A DNA stretch of 33,570 bases. It comes from an uncultured Muribaculaceae bacterium. GTDB lineage: Bacteria > Bacteroidota > Bacteroidia > Bacteroidales > Muribaculaceae. This document shows positions 1 through 8,238 of this stretch, one piece after another. The stretch is taken from contig CAJUOC010000029.1 of the NCBI GenBank assembly GCA_910587925.1, forward strand, positions 1 through 33,570, read 5' to 3'. The position numbers and the translations under genes are program-made. How positions within the stretch are numbered: the first letter of the stretch is position 1; each line of letters starts with the position of its first letter. The notes below the pieces were generated by a model, which had not been told where the DNA came from, ran no database searches, and saw nothing but the letters and a program-made list of their open reading frames with translations.

Positions 1-19
1 CCCGTCGGTATAAACGGTG

Positions 20-58
20 GCCGCCGCGGCGCAAGAGTGCGTCGCGGCGGCTTTTCTT
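20..58 (+). terminator. Intrinsic terminator of a gene upstream of the window
   Basis: A 14-bp stem (20-33 with 38-51, one G-T wobble) closes on the loop AGAG and is followed by TTTTCTT. No gene start precedes it here, so it most likely ends a plus-strand gene lying left of the window. Confidence 0.75.
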
Positions 59-145
59 AAAAATGAAAAAATGTCACTCCGGCGGGTTGGCATTTTTTTT
101 GCTATCGATGTTATTACATAGATAGAAACATAAACACATCAAGAT

Positions 146-2194
146 ATGACAACCGGTAAAATCGGTGTTACCACCGAAAACATTTTCCCCGTAATCAAGA
201 AGTTTCTCTACAGCGACCACGAAATCTTCCTGCGCGAGCTGGTATCCAACGCTGTAGATGCCACTCAGAAGCTGCGCACGCTGTCGTCGTTTGGCGAGTA
301 TAAGGGCGAGCTTGGCGAGCTGGACGTGCGTGTCACCGTAGACAAGGAGGCAGGCACGCTCACTGTGAGCGACCGCGGCATCGGTATGGATGCGGCCGAC
401 ATCGACAAGTATATCAATCAGATAGCCTTCTCGGGTGCTGAGGAGTTTCTGGCCAAGTACAAGGATACGGCCAACAGTATCATCGGCCACTTCGGACTGG
501 GTTTCTACTCGGCATTTATGGTGTCGAAAAAGGTGGAAATCAATTCGCTGAGCTATCGCGAGGGTGCCGAGCCCGTGCGTTGGAGCTGCGACGGCTCGCC
601 CGAGTACAGCCTCGAGAAGGGCGACCGCACCGAGCGCGGTACCGACATCGTGCTGTATATCGACGATGACAGCCGCGAGTTTCTCGAGCAGGCGCGCATC
701 GACACTCTGCTGCGCAAGTACTGCCGCTTCCTGCCCGTGCCTGTAATCAGCGGCAAGGAGCAGGAGTGGAAAGACGGCGCCATGGTCGACACCGACCGCG
801 ACCGTGTGATCAACGCCACCGAGCCGCAGTGGATGAAGAAGCCCTCGGAGCTGACCGACGAGGACTATCTGAAGTTTTACCGCGAGCTGTATCCGGGACA
901 GGACGATCCTCTCTTCTGGATACACCTCAACGTGGATTATCCCTTCAACCTCACCGGCATACTCTTCTTCCCCAAAATCAAGAATAACTTTGAGGTCACC
1001 AAAAACCGCATACAGCTCTACTGCAATCAGGTGTATGTGACCGACTCGGTCGAGGGTGTGGTGCCCGACTTCATGATGCTGCTCCAGGGCGTGATAGACT
1101 CGCCCGACATCCCTCTGAACGTATCGCGCTCGTATCTGCAGGCCGATACGGCGGTGAAGAAGATATCGTCGTATATCACCAAGAAGGTGTCGTCGCGCCT
1201 CGACGACCTCTTCAAGACCGACCGCAAGGAGTTTGAGCAGAAGTGGCCCGACATACGCATCTTCATCGAGTACGGTATGCTCACCGACGAGAAATTCTGC
1301 GACGCCGCCCTGAAGTTTACCCTCCTGGAGGATACCGACCATAAGTTTTACACGCTCGACGAGTACAAGACTCTGGTGGAGCCGTCGCAGACCGACAAAG
1401 ACGGCGACATCGTGTATCTGTACACGACCGACCCCGTGGCGCAGTACAACTACATACGCGCGGCCAACGACCGTGGCTACAATGTGCTGCTGATGGACGG
1501 CCAGCTCGACTCCCACTTTGTGGGTCTGCTGGAGCACAAGGCCGAGAAGACCCGCCTGGTGCGTGTCGACTCCGATGTGCTCGACAACCTCATCCGCCGC
1601 GAGGGCTCGCGCAGCGTCGACCTCACCGCCACTCAGCGCAATATCCTCACCACACTCTTCTCGTCGCAGACTCCCGAGGTCGACAAGGCTATGTTTGTGG
1701 TGTCGTTTGAGGCCCTTGCCCCGACCGACCAGCCCATAGTCATCACCCAAAATGAGTACATGCGCCGCATGAAAGACATGGCCGCCATGCAGCCGGGTAT
1801 GAATTTCTACGGCGACATGCCCGACAGCTATACCCTGGTGGTAAACACCTCCCACCCGCTCGTCGAGAAGTTGCGCGACGCCGCCACCGAGGCTCTTGCC
1901 TCCAAGGTGGAGCCGCTGGAGAAGACCGTCGAGGACGACAACGCCGCCATCGAGAAGCTGCGTGCCGAGGCTAAGGACGGCAAGCTCGACGCCGAGGCAG
2001 AGCAGCGCACCTCTGAGCTGACCGCCGCCGTGGCCGCCGCCCGCGACGAGCAGACCAAGCTCATCAAGGAGTATGCCACCACCCAGCCCGTCGCCCGCCA
2101 GCTCATCGACCTGGCTCTGCTGGGCAACGGTCTGCTGCGCGGCCGCGACCTTAGCGCGTTCATCGCCCGCTCGGTCGAGCTTATCGGCAAGTAA
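146..2194 (+). CDS. htpG: Molecular chaperone HtpG (Hsp90 family)
   Basis: ATP-dependent cytosolic chaperone of 682 aa, the usual size for Bacteroidales HtpG. The N-terminal GHKL ATPase domain (about residues 1-220) shows ELVSNAVDATQKLR with the Mg-coordinating Asn, DRGIGMD, and the lid glycines in GHFGLGFYSAFMVS. The middle domain carries NVSRSYLQAD, matching the catalytic-loop region of the family. The C-terminal part is charged and helical, consistent with the dimerisation domain. The ATG at 146 gives the expected N-terminus just before the ATPase fold. It is a monocistronic-looking gene with its own terminator at 2215-2260. I could not define a clear TAnnTTTG promoter in the 90 bp upstream, which is very T-rich. 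A long open frame on the opposite strand (74-1855) is a codon-bias shadow. Confidence 0.97.
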   Translation: MTTGKIGVTTENIFPVIKKFLYSDHEIFLRELVSNAVDATQKLRTLSSFGEYKGELGELDVRVTVDKEAGTLTVSDRGIGMDAADIDKYINQIAFSGAEEFLAKYKDTANSIIGHFGLGFYSAFMVSKKVEINSLSYREGAEPVRWSCDGSPEYSLEKGDRTERGTDIVLYIDDDSREFLEQARIDTLLRKYCRFLPVPVISGKEQEWKDGAMVDTDRDRVINATEPQWMKKPSELTDEDYLKFYRELYPGQDDPLFWIHLNVDYPFNLTGILFFPKIKNNFEVTKNRIQLYCNQVYVTDSVEGVVPDFMMLLQGVIDSPDIPLNVSRSYLQADTAVKKISSYITKKVSSRLDDLFKTDRKEFEQKWPDIRIFIEYGMLTDEKFCDAALKFTLLEDTDHKFYTLDEYKTLVEPSQTDKDGDIVYLYTTDPVAQYNYIRAANDRGYNVLLMDGQLDSHFVGLLEHKAEKTRLVRVDSDVLDNLIRREGSRSVDLTATQRNILTTLFSSQTPEVDKAMFVVSFEALAPTDQPIVITQNEYMRRMKDMAAMQPGMNFYGDMPDSYTLVVNTSHPLVEKLRDAATEALASKVEPLEKTVEDDNAAIEKLRAEAKDGKLDAEAEQRTSELTAAVAAARDEQTKLIKEYATTQPVARQLIDLALLGNGLLRGRDLSAFIARSVELIGK

Positions 2195-2214
2195 GCCGGC
2201 CCGCCTGATACAGC

Positions 2215-2260
2215 GCGCCCGCGCCGGGGTAGACCTGAACTACCCGGCGCGGGCGCTTGT
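2215..2260 (+). terminator. Strong hairpin after htpG
   Basis: A 17-bp GC-rich stem (2215-2232 with 2240-2256, one bulged G) with a 7-nt loop is followed by TTGTTAT. It ends only 16 nt before the start codon of the next gene, so that gene is either expressed by read-through or from a promoter overlapping this hairpin. Confidence 0.8.
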
Positions 2261-2272
2261 TATATCGGTACT

Positions 2273-2698
2273 ATGAAGAAGCTGATGTACATCCTTGCGC
2301 TGCTGCCGCTGCTGGCTGCTTGCAGCGACGACGGCGGCGACTACGACGCGCTGCCCCGCACTATCTCGACATTTGTGAGCCAGTACTGGCCCGACCCCGA
2401 CGTGGAGTCGTATACCAAGCCTCGCCCGGGCGTGTATGTGGTGATAATCAAGAATGGCCCCGAGCTGACGTTTGACGCCTCCTATCAGTGGACGCGCATC
2501 GACGGCTGCGGTATGCCGCTGCAGCAGACGCTGCTATACGACCAGCTGCCATCGCCGCTGTACCGCTACCTTGAGGAGTGTGAGTACACCGACCAGGTAT
2601 TCCTGGCCTCGCGCACTCCGCGCCGCTATGGCCTGCGGCTGCTCACCGACAGCATCACCTACGACGTGGCCACAGCCACGGTGCGAGAGCTGCGTTAA
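2273..2698 (+). CDS. PepSY-like (BLIP-fold) small lipoprotein
   Basis: A 141-aa protein with a short lipoprotein signal peptide ending in the lipobox LLAAC (Cys17). Residues S-D-D-G-G-D follow the Cys, resembling the acidic export signal that sends Bacteroidetes lipoproteins to the cell surface. The mature part has two repeats of the type 'Y-V/L-hydrophobic-G-x-E-L-x-F-D' followed by a LP..L..YL helix. This matches the Bacteroidetes PepSY-like/beta-lactamase-inhibitor-like domain (formerly DUF2874). The family's biochemical role is not known to me. The stop codon TAA overlaps the stop of the convergent kdsA gene in the tetranucleotide TTAA (2695-2698). The strong hairpin just upstream suggests expression separate from htpG. 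Confidence 0.75.
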   Translation: MKKLMYILALLPLLAACSDDGGDYDALPRTISTFVSQYWPDPDVESYTKPRPGVYVVIIKNGPELTFDASYQWTRIDGCGMPLQQTLLYDQLPSPLYRYLEECEYTDQVFLASRTPRRYGLRLLTDSITYDVATATVRELR

Positions 2699-3516
2699 AA
2701 CGCATTGACCACGCGGCGCAGCTCCGTGAGCCGGCGCAGCAGCGCGGGCAGCAGGTCGAGGCGGAGCATATTGGCGCCGTCGCTCTTGGCTACAGCCGGG
2801 TCGGGATGAGTCTCGATGAAAAGACCGTCGGCACCGACGGCGATGGCCGCGCGGGCGATGGTCTCGATCATGTCGGGGCGGCCGCCGGTGACACCGCCGG
2901 TTGTGTTGGGCTGCTGTAGCGAGTGTGTCACGTCCATTATCACCGGGCAGCCACACTCGGCCTGCATCTCGGGTATGCCGCGGAAGTCGACCACCAGGTC
3001 GCCGTATCCGAATGTGGTGCCGCGGTCGGTCACCATCACGGCATCATTGCCTGCCTGGCGCACCTTGTCGGCTGCGAAGCGCATCGAGCCGGGCGCCAGA
3101 AACTGGCCCTTCTTGATATTGACCGCACGGCCGGTCTTGGCGGCGGCTATGAGCAGGTCGGTCTGGCGGCAGAGAAACGCCGGTATCTGGAGTATGTCGA
3201 CAAAGTCGGCGGCCATGCGGGCCTCCTCGGGGCCGTGGATGTCGGTCACCACCGGCACACCGACACTCTCGCGCACCTCGGCGAGGATGCGCAGGGCCTC
3301 GATGTCGCCGATGCCGGTGAAGGAGTCGAGGCGAGAGCGGTTGGCCTTGCGGTACGAGCCTTTGAACACGTAAGGGATGTCGAGCTCGGCGCACACCGGC
3401 GCTATGGTGGCGGCGATGTCGAGCGCCATGTCGCGGCCCTCGATGACACAGGGGCCGGCGAGCAGGAAGAAATTGCGGCTGCGCGACGAGCGCAGATATT
3501 CGATGGTGGGATTCAT
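2695..3516 (-). CDS. kdsA: 3-deoxy-8-phosphooctulonate synthase (KDO-8-P synthase)
   Basis: Condenses arabinose-5-phosphate and phosphoenolpyruvate to KDO-8-phosphate for the lipid A/LPS core. The 273-aa length is normal. Motifs include LLAGPCVIEGRD, SYRKANRSRLDSFTG, TDIHGPEEA, NIKKGQFLAPGSM, TDRGTTFGYGDLVVD and DVTHSLQQPN. Cys23 in AGPC is the position that distinguishes metal-dependent enzymes (Cys) from metal-independent ones (Asn, as in E. coli), so a divalent-metal-dependent enzyme is inferred. The frame stays open far upstream, but homology begins at MNPTIEYL. That ATG at 3516 overlaps the rsmE stop by 4 bp, which decides the start. It is the last gene of a six-gene operon and convergent with the small lipoprotein gene, with stop codons sharing TTAA. 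Confidence 0.95.
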   Translation of the reverse strand: MNPTIEYLRSSRSRNFFLLAGPCVIEGRDMALDIAATIAPVCAELDIPYVFKGSYRKANRSRLDSFTGIGDIEALRILAEVRESVGVPVVTDIHGPEEARMAADFVDILQIPAFLCRQTDLLIAAAKTGRAVNIKKGQFLAPGSMRFAADKVRQAGNDAVMVTDRGTTFGYGDLVVDFRGIPEMQAECGCPVIMDVTHSLQQPNTTGGVTGGRPDMIETIARAAIAVGADGLFIETHPDPAVAKSDGANMLRLDLLPALLRRLTELRRVVNAF

Positions 3517-4223
3517 TGATGCAGTTGGTTGATGATATGACATGTGTCGCAGGCCACCAGGGCGGCGGTCTCGGTGCGCAGGCGGTTGTCGCCGAGCGTC
3601 ACCGGGCGCCAGCCCAGGTCGAGGGCCGAGCGTATCTCGTCGGGGTCGAAGTCGCCCTCGGGGCCGATGAGCACGGCCGTGTCGAGCGCGGGACGGTACT
3701 CGCGGGCCAGCAGCCGGCGCGGTATCGAGGGGTCGCAGTAGGCGATGAAATTTTGCAGGCCGGGGCGCGAGCCGACAAAGTCGTCGAGCGGCGTGAGCGG
3801 GTCGATGACCGGGAGCACCGCCTTGAGCGACTGCTTCATGGCGCTTACGGCAATCTTGCCCAGCCGCTCCACATTGATGCTCTTGCGCTCCGAGCGCCGG
3901 CACCGCAGCGGTACGATGCGGTCGACGCCCACCTCGACGAGCTTCTCGACCAGCCACTCCATGCGGTCGGTGTTTTTGGTGGGAGCCACGGCGATGGTGA
4001 TGCTCCCGAGCCACACCTTGGGCAGGTCGCGCACGGCGTCGATTTCCACGGCCGTATGCTTGTGGTGGGCGGCGGCGATGATACACTCATATACGTGACC
4101 GCGGCCGTCGACCACCTCGATGCGGTCGCCCTCGCCCATGCGCAGCACTCGGGTGCAGTGGCCCGAGTCGCTCTCGGGCAGTGTGCGGGTCTGCTCTATG
4201 TCGGGGGCATAAAACCTTATCAT
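3513..4223 (-). CDS. rsmE: 16S rRNA (uracil-1498-N3)-methyltransferase RsmE
   Basis: SAM-dependent SPOUT-class methyltransferase that modifies U1498 of 16S rRNA. The 236-aa protein has the N-terminal PUA-like part with TRVLRMGEGDRIEVVDGRG (about residues 24-45). The C-terminal trefoil-knot motifs are LIGPEGDFDPDEI and LGDNRLRTETAALVA. The family usually has GPEGGF, so the second Gly is Asp here; the rest of the SAM-binding knot is intact. The gene overlaps the MFS transporter upstream and kdsA downstream by 4 bp each, so the three are probably translationally coupled. There is no functional link to KDO synthesis beyond shared transcription. Confidence 0.95.
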   Translation of the reverse strand: MIRFYAPDIEQTRTLPESDSGHCTRVLRMGEGDRIEVVDGRGHVYECIIAAAHHKHTAVEIDAVRDLPKVWLGSITIAVAPTKNTDRMEWLVEKLVEVGVDRIVPLRCRRSERKSINVERLGKIAVSAMKQSLKAVLPVIDPLTPLDDFVGSRPGLQNFIAYCDPSIPRRLLAREYRPALDTAVLIGPEGDFDPDEIRSALDLGWRPVTLGDNRLRTETAALVACDTCHIINQLHQ

Positions 4224-5554
4224 ATGGCGTCGTCGGCTATATCCTCGGCCTCGTCGATGGCGCGCGCGGTGGGCGCAGCCTCCTTGCGCGGGTGGAAGAC
4301 GAGCATAAACAGCACGGCCACTACCAGCGCATAAGCCGCAAACTCAAACCACGACTGGCGCCAGCCTACGAGCTGCTGCACGGCGTCGAGCCCCGGGGCA
4401 AATACGTTTTCGTTGATGACAAATGTGCCGGCAATCCATGTGCCGAGCGATGCGCCGATGCCGTTGGTCATGATCATGAACAGGCCCTGGGCCGACGAGC
4501 GTACCTCCGGAGTGGTCTGCGAGTCGACATACAGGCCGCCGGATACGTTGAAGAAGTCAAAGGCCACGCCGTACACTATGCACGACAGCATCAGCAGCCC
4601 CACGCCCGAGGGCGAGGTATTGCCCAGCCCGAAGAAGCCGAAGCGCAGCACCCAGCCAATCATGGCCATTATCATCACGCCCTTGATGCCGAAGCGGCGC
4701 AGGCAGAAGGGGATGAGCAGTATGCACAGCGCCTCGCTGCACTGCGAGAGCGAGATGAGGAAGGTGGAGTTGGAGGCAAAGAAATCGTCGGCATACTCGG
4801 CCACGGTCTTGAAGTGCTCGATGTACATGGTGCCGTAGCTGTTGGTAATCTGCAGCGACACGCCCAGCAGCATCGAGAAGATGAAGAATACGGCCATATC
4901 GTGGCGCTTGAAGAGCTTGAAGGCGCGCAGGCCCAGCGAGTCGGCCAGCGATGCCGAGCCGGCGCGGTTGACCGGGCAGGCGGGCATGGTGAGGGCGTAT
5001 ACGCAGAGCACCAGGCTGAATATGCCGCTGGTGATGAGCTGGGTATATGAGTTCATGATGGGCACACCGTCGATACGCACGAAGTTGACCAGCAGCTCGG
5101 CGCAGATAAATCCCACCGTACCCCACACGCGTATGGGCGGGAAGGCTTTGACGGTGTCGAGACCGGCCTTGGTGAGGGCGTTGAAGGCCACGGAGTTGTT
5201 GAGACCGATGGTGGGCATGAAAAATGCCACGCTGATGGTGTACAGCGTGAAGAGCGGCCCAAACTCAATGGCGCCGCCGGCCTGCATGGCGTAGCATCCC
5301 GCGGCAATCATGAAGCCGCCGGCCAGCAGGTGGCACAGGCTGAACATCTTCTGGGCCGGTATGAAGCGGTCGGCCAGGATACCGATGAGTCCCGGCATGA
5401 GCAGCGACACCAGACCTTGTACGGTGTAAAACCAGAAAGTGTGGGCGCCCATGCCCACCGAATTGAGAAAAAGTCCCAGCGATACCAGGTAGGAGCCCCA
5501 TACGGCAAACTCCAGGAAGCCCAGCAGCGACAGGCGCGCTTTGATGTGATTCAT
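4220..5554 (-). CDS. MFS nucleoside:H+ symporter (NupG-like)
   Basis: A 444-aa inner-membrane protein with about 12 hydrophobic segments, of the nucleoside:H+ symporter family. It shows the family-like start (ARLSLLGFLEFAVWGSYLVSLG), LADRF after TM2, and FFMPTIGLNNSVAFNAL in the TM4-5 region. It also has RVWGTVGFI and, in the C-terminal half, SSAQGLFMIMTNGIGASLG. The likely role is proton-coupled nucleoside uptake; the exact substrate cannot be read from sequence. It starts 23 bp after the nuclease-family gene and overlaps rsmE by 4 bp, so it sits mid-operon. The last 20 residues are polar and acidic, a cytoplasmic tail. Some relatives in Bacteroidetes are annotated simply as MFS transporters. 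Confidence 0.85.
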   Translation of the reverse strand: MNHIKARLSLLGFLEFAVWGSYLVSLGLFLNSVGMGAHTFWFYTVQGLVSLLMPGLIGILADRFIPAQKMFSLCHLLAGGFMIAAGCYAMQAGGAIEFGPLFTLYTISVAFFMPTIGLNNSVAFNALTKAGLDTVKAFPPIRVWGTVGFICAELLVNFVRIDGVPIMNSYTQLITSGIFSLVLCVYALTMPACPVNRAGSASLADSLGLRAFKLFKRHDMAVFFIFSMLLGVSLQITNSYGTMYIEHFKTVAEYADDFFASNSTFLISLSQCSEALCILLIPFCLRRFGIKGVMIMAMIGWVLRFGFFGLGNTSPSGVGLLMLSCIVYGVAFDFFNVSGGLYVDSQTTPEVRSSAQGLFMIMTNGIGASLGTWIAGTFVINENVFAPGLDAVQQLVGWRQSWFEFAAYALVVAVLFMLVFHPRKEAAPTARAIDEAEDIADDAI

Positions 5555-5577
5555 GGCAAAGTGTATTTTTGCAAGTA

Positions 5578-6171
5578 TTATTTCTGCTTGTTTTTGATGA
5601 TTTCGTTGAGGCGGGCGGCCTCCTCGTAGTTTTCCTCCTCGATGGCGCGGTCGAGCATCTTTTGCAGCTCCTCGACGGCGAGGTTTTCGGGCCGCGGACC
5701 CTCGGGGAGCTCGTCGGCGCGGGCGGAGTCGTCTTCGATGTCGTCGGAGTGCTCGGCCTCCTCGATGATAAATCCCGTCTGCTCCAGTATCTCGGGGGTG
5801 GTGTAGATGGGCGCGCCGGTGCGCATGACGATTGCTACCGCGTCGGATGTGCGGGCGTCGAGCACCACCTGCCGCTCACCGTCGGTAAAGGTGAGCTCGG
5901 AGTAGAAGATGCCGTCGTCAAAGCGGTATATGTACATCTCGCGCAGCCTCACGCCAAATGCCTGCGCAAAGCTCACAAAGAGGTCGTGGGTGATGGGCCG
6001 CGGCGGCCTCACCCCCTCGATGCGTATGGCTATCGACTGGGCCTCGGGGGCGCCTATCACCACCGGGATGCGGCGCGGGCCGCCATCCTCGGCCAGGATG
6101 AGCGCAAAAGCGCCGGATTGCAACTGATTGTACGACAGGCCTAATACTTTGAGTCTGATGCGCTCGTCCAT
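5578..6171 (-). CDS. Bifunctional nuclease (BFN/DUF151) family protein with C-terminal UVR motif
   Basis: A 197-aa protein. Residues about 5-130 match the BFN domain (LKVLGLSYNQ, RRIPVVIGAPEAQSIA, RPITHDLF, DGIFYSELTF, DARTSDAVAIVMRTGAPIY). An acidic linker follows (about 138-155). The last 40 residues (VEELQKMLDRAIEEENYEEAARLNEII) match the UvrB/UvrC interaction motif, a helical hairpin. Plant and bacterial BFN members have been reported to have DNase/RNase activity; the UVR motif suggests interaction with a partner protein, possibly in DNA repair. This fusion is the common arrangement in Bacteroidetes. It lies 13 bp after mnmA and 23 bp before the transporter gene within the same operon. 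Confidence 0.9.
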   Translation of the reverse strand: MDERIRLKVLGLSYNQLQSGAFALILAEDGGPRRIPVVIGAPEAQSIAIRIEGVRPPRPITHDLFVSFAQAFGVRLREMYIYRFDDGIFYSELTFTDGERQVVLDARTSDAVAIVMRTGAPIYTTPEILEQTGFIIEEAEHSDDIEDDSARADELPEGPRPENLAVEELQKMLDRAIEEENYEEAARLNEIIKNKQK

Positions 6172-6184
6172 GGCTGTGTATATA

Positions 6185-7261
6185 TTATAAACTGATTACT
6201 CCCGAGCCCAGGCAGCGGTGGGCGGCACTGTCGTACAGCACGGCAAACTGCCCGGGGGCGATGCCCTGCACCGGACGCTCCGAGTCGATGACGTACTCTC
6301 CCGGGCTGCCGTCGATGCGGGTGAGCCGCGCGGGGATAAACTCGGGCATGTGGCGGTTTTTGAAGGTGATGGCGGCTCCGTCGCATGCGCCGCCCTCCCA
6401 TGGGTCGAGGGTGAGCCAGCGTGTCTCGGCGATGTGGAGCCGGCGGCCATACTGCTTGTCGGTGTCGTAGCCGCCCGACACGTATATGGTGTTGGTGCCG
6501 ACGTCTTTGCGCACCACATACCACGGGCCTCCGCTCAGCCCGAGGCCCTTGCGCTGGCCGATGGTGTGGAACCAGTATCCGCGGTGCTCGCCCAGCACCC
6601 GGCCGCTCTCCAGCTCGACGATGGGACCGGGGAGCTCGCCCAGGTGGCGGCGTATGAAGTCGTTGTAATTGATTTTGCCCAGGAAGCAGATGCCCTGCGA
6701 GTCGCGGCGGGTGGCGTTGGGCAGGCGCTGCTCCAGCGCCACGCGGCGCACATCGGCCTTGGGCATGTCGCCGATGGGAAATGTGATGTGGGCGAGCTGC
6801 GCGGGGGTGATACGGGCCAGGAAGTCGGTCTGGTCTTTGACGGGGTCGACGGCGGTGGTGAGCCATACGCGGCCGTCGGCATCGCGCTCGGTGCGGGCGT
6901 AGTGGCCCGAGGCGGTGATGTCGAAGTGGCGGCCGACGCGCTCCTCGAAGTAGCCGAATTTGATGATGAGATTGCACATCATGTCGGGGTTGGGCGTGAG
7001 CCCGGCGCGTACCGTGTCGAGTGCGTATCGCATCACATGGTCCCAGTACTCCTCGTGGAGCGGCACGATGTCGAGGGGCAGGCCATAGCGGGCGGCGATG
7101 AGGCTGCACAGCTCGATGTCTTCGTCGGCAGAGCAGTCGCCCAGGCCGTCGTCGCGGCCGATGCGTATGTAGAAGAGATGCACGTCGTGGCCCTGCTCCA
7201 CCAGCCGGTGCACAGCCACGGCGGAGTCGACACCTCCCGATATGAGCGCGGCGACACGCAT
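6185..7261 (-). CDS. mnmA: tRNA-specific 2-thiouridylase MnmA
   Basis: Catalyses 2-thiolation of wobble uridine 34 in tRNA-Lys, -Glu and -Gln using ATP and persulfide sulfur. The 358-aa protein has the PP-loop SGGVDS at residues 8-13. The first catalytic Cys lies in NPDMMCNLIIKF (Cys96) and the second in DSQGICFLG (Cys192). Downstream are the HTIGQRKGLGLSGGPWYVV segment and the C-terminal beta-barrel typical of the family. The start chosen is ATG at 7261; an in-frame GTG at 7267 overlaps the upstream stop as GTGA and would add two residues. The second gene of the six-gene operon, it is coupled tightly to the DUF5106 gene before it. Confidence 0.95.
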   Translation of the reverse strand: MRVAALISGGVDSAVAVHRLVEQGHDVHLFYIRIGRDDGLGDCSADEDIELCSLIAARYGLPLDIVPLHEEYWDHVMRYALDTVRAGLTPNPDMMCNLIIKFGYFEERVGRHFDITASGHYARTERDADGRVWLTTAVDPVKDQTDFLARITPAQLAHITFPIGDMPKADVRRVALEQRLPNATRRDSQGICFLGKINYNDFIRRHLGELPGPIVELESGRVLGEHRGYWFHTIGQRKGLGLSGGPWYVVRKDVGTNTIYVSGGYDTDKQYGRRLHIAETRWLTLDPWEGGACDGAAITFKNRHMPEFIPARLTRIDGSPGEYVIDSERPVQGIAPGQFAVLYDSAAHRCLGSGVISL

Positions 7262-7263
7262 CG

Positions 7264-8154
7264 TCACAGCCCGGTATTGGCGCGCACTGCGGCCAGCGCG
7301 CGTATGATGCCGTCGGTATTGTATCCCTTGGCGAGTACCTTGTGGCGGGCGTCGAGCAGGTAGAATGCCGGGGTCGACTTGATGTCAAACCACTCGTCGG
7401 CATCATCGCAGGCGCCCTTCACCCAGTTGGCCGGCTGGCCGGCTGCCGCCACATGCCACTCGGTCGAGGGCTCGCCCGGCTCGATGCAGAGCACCGTGAG
7501 CAGCCCCGACGATATGAGGGTGTTGATATTGTGGTCGGCCGACAGGCGCACCCGTGCCAGCGAGCAGTCGTCGCAGTCGTGCTCGTTGAAAAAAACCAGT
7601 ATCACCTGAGTGCGTATGGTGTCGAGCGTGGCTTTACGCCCGTCGGGAGTCTGCCACGTGAGGTGGCGCATACGGCCACCCTGGCGGGTATTGTCGATGA
7701 TACGGGCGGCGCGCTCAAAGCGGGCACGGTCGGCGCCGCCTATCTTGCGGTTGTCGGCCGCGGCCTTGGCGAAGTGGTAGAATATGTCTTCGCTGCGATA
7801 CTGCGAGGTGTCGCTGTACACCCAGTTTTCGGCCAGGCGGGCGATGTGCAGGGCCTGCGGGCCCGATTTGCGCACCGAATGCATCAGCCGTCCGATGGCT
7901 GAGTATACCGTGTCGGCCGATGCGTAGGGCATGAATCCTATCCAGTCGCCGAAGGTGGAGTTGAGCTTCTCGGTCTTCGACATGGCCGACTTGATGTCGG
8001 CGCGGTCCCAGAAGTGCGACACCAGGTAGTCGCATCGCTCTTGCAGGGTCGACATGTCGGCGGGCGGCACGGGGTAGGGGAAGAGGTCGCCGTCGGCGCC
8101 GCGTGCCGCGATTGCGCCGATAGCTATGAGCAGTGACAGGATTATCCGTTTCAT
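7264..8154 (-). CDS. DUF5106 / thioredoxin-like secreted protein
   Basis: A 296-aa exported protein starting MKRIILSLLIAIGAIAARGA, a signal peptide probably cleaved near residue 20. Residues about 20-155 form the helical region (PPADMSTLQERCDYLVSHFWDR, then TFGDWI) seen in DUF5106 proteins of Bacteroidetes. The C-terminal half is thioredoxin-like, with VILVFFNEHDCDDCS containing a CxxC motif (Cys194, Cys197), then STPAFYLLD with the cis-Pro and KVLAKGYN. A periplasmic redox or thiol role is inferred from the fold; no substrate is known. The longer frame up to 8190 lacks a signal peptide at its very start, so ATG 8154 is preferred. A good promoter (8160-8190) places the transcription start almost at this ATG. 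It is the first gene of the operon. Confidence 0.8.
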   Translation of the reverse strand: MKRIILSLLIAIGAIAARGADGDLFPYPVPPADMSTLQERCDYLVSHFWDRADIKSAMSKTEKLNSTFGDWIGFMPYASADTVYSAIGRLMHSVRKSGPQALHIARLAENWVYSDTSQYRSEDIFYHFAKAAADNRKIGGADRARFERAARIIDNTRQGGRMRHLTWQTPDGRKATLDTIRTQVILVFFNEHDCDDCSLARVRLSADHNINTLISSGLLTVLCIEPGEPSTEWHVAAAGQPANWVKGACDDADEWFDIKSTPAFYLLDARHKVLAKGYNTDGIIRALAAVRANTGL

Positions 8155-8159
8155 AAGCG

Positions 8160-8190
8160 CAAATGTAATACAATATTTGCGGATTATCAA
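8160..8190 (-). promoter_or_regulatory. Promoter of the six-gene kdsA operon
   Basis: Read on the minus strand, TTG (8190-8188) is followed by a 20-bp spacer and TACATTTG (8167-8160), a perfect match to the Bacteroidetes -7 consensus TAnnTTTG. The start codon at 8154 lies only 5 nt beyond the box, so the message should be leaderless or nearly so. Confidence 0.6.
8172..8179 (+). promoter_or_regulatory. Possible -7 box for the choloylglycine-hydrolase-family gene
   Basis: AATATTTG matches TAnnTTTG at all but the first position and lies 59 bp before the gene start. It sits 4 bp from the opposing -7 box of the minus-strand operon, so the two divergent promoters would compete. TATGTTTT at 8210-8217 is an alternative. 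Confidence 0.35.
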
Positions 8191-8238
8191 GAACCACCCT
8201 CGCCCCGATTATGTTTTATTAAGAAAACACCATACACT

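Noticed and set aside
98..126. Promoter for htpG (TTTG ... TAGATAGA)
   Set aside because: Spacing is near right but the -7 box fits poorly, so no promoter is called.
74..1855. Open frame of 593 codons antisense to htpG
   Set aside because: It mirrors the codons of a certain gene, is His/Val/Leu-rich low-information sequence with no recognisable domain, and arises from strong GC bias at third positions.
3516..4334. 272-codon plus-strand frame opposite rsmE
   Set aside because: rsmE and its neighbours are clear on the minus strand; the plus frame has no family features.
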